This document shows positions 61,540-64,000 of a stretch of 64,000 bases of DNA, one piece after another; the first letter of the stretch is position 1; each line of letters begins with the position of its first letter. Below the pieces are notes generated by a model. That model saw only the letters and a list, made by a program, of their open reading frames with translations, did no database searches and was not told the origin of the DNA. This stretch comes from Inia geoffrensis (lineage: Eukaryota; Chordata; Mammalia; Artiodactyla; Iniidae), in the NCBI GenBank assembly GCA_036417435.1, contig CM070905.1, positions 18,205,592-18,269,591 on the forward strand, in the 5' to 3' direction. Position numbers and translations under genes: made by a program.

Positions 61540-62060
61540 TTTAGACAGACTAAAAGGAGTAAGAAACTATAATGAAGATCTGTGTGCTCACCATTCAGCT
61601 TAAGAAAGAAAATTTGCAAAGTAGGGCTTCCCTGGTGGCACAGTGGTTGAGAGTCCACCTGCCGAGGCAGGGGACACGGGTTCGTGCCCCGGTCCGGGAA
61701 GATCACACGTGTCATGGAGCGGCTGGGCCCGTGAGCCATGGCCGCTGAGCCTGTGCGTCCGGAGCCTGTGCTCCGCAACGGCAGAGGCCACAACAGTGAG
61801 AGGCCCGTGTACCGCAAAAAAAAAAAACAAATTTGCAGAGTAACTTCGTGCCCCATGCGCTCCCCTAGGAAGGCCTTCTCTCCCTCTCCACCTGGAGGTA
61901 GCTATTCTTCCCCTCCCCTCCTCTCCTCCCTCCACAGCTGGCCCTACCCAAGAGGGCTCACCAGCAATGCCACCCTAGTATGTATTTGGTTCTAGAATGA
62001 AACAGGATGGGTGCGTGGGAGTGAGACGTCATTTCACTCTGTCTTGATGCTTCTGTATTT
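61540..62060 (-). mobile_element. Old L1 3' fragment, split by a SINE
   Basis: The left part has GATCTGTGTGCTCACCATTC and the right part GAGGTAGCTATTCTTCCCCT, both seen in reversed L1M 3' ends. They are separated only by the CHR SINE at 61624-61828 and its target duplication. Confidence 0.55.
61624..61828 (+). mobile_element. CHR-type cetacean SINE inserted into an older L1
   Basis: Plus-oriented short-subtype copy with an A-rich tail. The 14-bp duplication AAATTTGCAAAGTA (61610-61623) and AAATTTGCAGAGTA (61829-61842) differs at one base. L1-derived sequence continues on both sides. Confidence 0.94.
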
Positions 62061-64000
62061 TCATGGTGAAATGCAGGTCCTCTGGTCATGATACCACCGT
62101 TCAGTTAAAAAGAGGGCATTCTTTCCTTCCCAAGGCCAAACCTTGAGCCCCTTAAGAAATCCTGACCCCCAGTTGTACCCCACTGGCAATCTAACACATC
62201 TTCAGTGCAATGCACCCTAACACTGATCATAAAGGGGACTTTTGTTCAGTGAAAAGATTATTGGCATTTGCCACTGCTTTCCTGGTATCTCCTGAAGCAT
62301 TCTGCCTTTGCCCAACAAAGCTATTCCTTCTCCTTTTCCCTGGAATGGCTTTTGAAACTCCCTTTGCTTCTCTGAATTCTAGTGGTTCTTTAAGAACCAG
62401 TGTCTGGCTCCACCTCTATAAAGTCTTCCTCGTTTTGACTTTATTTCTTTGTAATTTATCACCTTACAAGGAGAGATGAGAAAGTTTGAACCCACTCTTG
62501 TTTGCATGCATTTGAGAAATAGTTACGTTGTCACGTGTGACTCAGCCCTTCCAGCTGACTTGCTGTGAGGCTCCATTTCTGTTTAAACTCTTTTGCAACA
62601 ATTATTTAGGTCCAGTCTCTAAGCTCTTTTTAAAATTTGGGGGTTTTAGCCAGCTGGACTATTTTCTTTTCCTGGAAAGAAAAGTTTCTATCTTAAAAAG
62701 ATTGTGCTTCTAACTCCCCTCTGCCCTCCAGCTTGAAACACATCTTTAAAACGATAAGACAGTGCTTGGAAATAGTAGGGCTCTAACAACAGTTTCTTGA
62801 ATGAATGATTGCTGGTGCACATCTATAAAACCCTGGTTCTGGTCTCAGAAAATAATAGTATATACCTTATATAATTCTAAGAAAGAAGTGTGTACACGAA
62901 AGATATGATTTCTGCCTATAGGAAAATGAATTTAGCCGTTGGTGATAATTTTAGAATATAGAGTTCTTGTACATAGTTACAATTAAACTGTAAAGGAAAT
63001 TAAGAAACTATCATGGGGACTCTGATCTGGTGCAGGGAAAATGTCACATCTTCAAAGGAAGCACGTTAGTTCATAAGCCACAGAATTCTCAGTGTGTATC
63101 ACTCTTGTTCAAAGTATCTAAATATTTCCACACCATAAATTTATTTTCTGGTGTCCACTTTATGCATCTGGATATTAAATTTACACATGGTTTTTATAGC
63201 TCGAATCAAATCCAGATTTTTTTCCAGTGATACCATATAAGGTCTAAAAAAGTATTGATTTCTTTTTTAGGAGGTCAGACCTGGATTATATTTGTTCCTA
63301 TTGCTAGAGAAATAGTCCAGTGTGTGTTTTGGATACTTTGGATGTAGTGTTTATTATTGATATTACATAACTGACACCTTTTAAGGTACTGTCCTATTTT
63401 GTGATTAACAGATCACATGAATTAGTACATGATTATGATATCTATCTATAGATAGAAATAGATGGATGGATACACAGAGTCTTATTTATTCATTGTTCAT
63501 TTGTATATACCTTTTCTCACCTGTTTTCTGGCAGGGATGATTCCTAATACCTCTTTTGCAACTGATACAGCTTAAAATAGTGTTAGACATATGGCAGGTG
63601 CTCAATAAATACTCATCATTTGCTCTCTGGGTTAAAGGGGGGACAGCAATGGAGTAGAGATGCTGCATCAAGAAGGCCAGTTGGCTGGTCCTCCCAGACT
63701 CCCACAGAGTGGCCTTTTTTGAGTATTTCTCATGGTACAAGCTCTAGAAGCTCTGCTGCCCCAGCCACTGGATCTTGGGAGTTCTCAGAATGGACAGGTC
63801 TCAGAGAGGCTGACTGGCTCACAGGCTCACAAGAAACTGATGTATACATCAGAATCCCAATTAATGCCAATTAATTAAGATAGAATGGATGACCTCCCTC
63901 TTCAGTGCCTGGGGAGCTCTCACTTCCCAACCAGGTTACCCCCATTCCCCAAGCCAGAATGTCAGGAAGCCTCAGTCACCAGAGACTGCTTCATGATGTG

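Larger units (their letters stand above)
55661..64000 (-). other. Upstream of the fibroblast-type CALD1 start
   Basis: In human the transcripts with the MDDFERRR start begin far upstream, so this is presumably also CALD1 intron. It holds a MaLR LTR, a (CA)n, and an old L1 split by a SINE. No exon was recognised. 55660-57140, 57900-61530 and 62070-64000 show nothing I can support beyond short MIR/L2-like phrases (for example GTGCTCAATAAATACTCA near 63600). Confidence 0.7.

Noticed and set aside
63884..63900. Plus-strand ATGGATGACC as a possible MDD... caldesmon start
   Set aside because: Wrong strand, and the following codons do not match the family.

Overview
The window is mammalian nuclear DNA, almost certainly from a cetacean and probably a toothed whale. 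Eight copies of a short (about 200 bp) tRNA-derived SINE and one longer relative (about 340 bp) match the CHR SINE family of whales and hippos. No ruminant Bov-A or Bov-B element was recognised. The other repeats are general mammalian: MIR, L2, old L1, hAT, Tigger and MaLR LTRs, plus a few younger L1 tails.

One gene can be supported: CALD1 (caldesmon), on the minus strand, incomplete at its 3' end. Seven coding exons were found with consensus GT/AG sites and compatible phases. In transcript order they are 55386-55438 (fibroblast or WI-38 type first coding exon, start MLGGSGS), 23025-23171, 18570-19527 (with an internal alternative donor at 19127/19126), 17203-17280 (26-codon cassette), 11897-12039, 7595-7853 and 4882-5022. 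Together they give 593 in-frame codons in the long smooth-muscle splicing pattern, or 407 with the internal donor. The C-terminal actin- and calmodulin-binding exons lie beyond position 1. The other first coding exon of the family (start MDDFERRR) was not found and is probably beyond 64000.

Layout: 1-23 kb holds the clustered internal exons, with introns of 1.3-5.2 kb. 23-55 kb is one 32-kb intron dominated by repeats, with an unusual group of two inverted duplications at 51.6-54.2 kb. 55.4-55.6 kb is the GC-rich alternative first exon and its likely promoter. 55.6-64 kb is upstream sequence, presumably also inside transcripts from a more distal promoter.

The notable points are: a shortened repeat in the smooth-muscle-specific central helix (one 14-residue unit against four in human, from memory); a cassette exon with a poor polypyrimidine tract; two inverted duplications in the long intron; and an 18-bp perfect palindrome with a 2-bp spacer. 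No second gene, RNA gene, CRISPR array or new multi-gene system was found.
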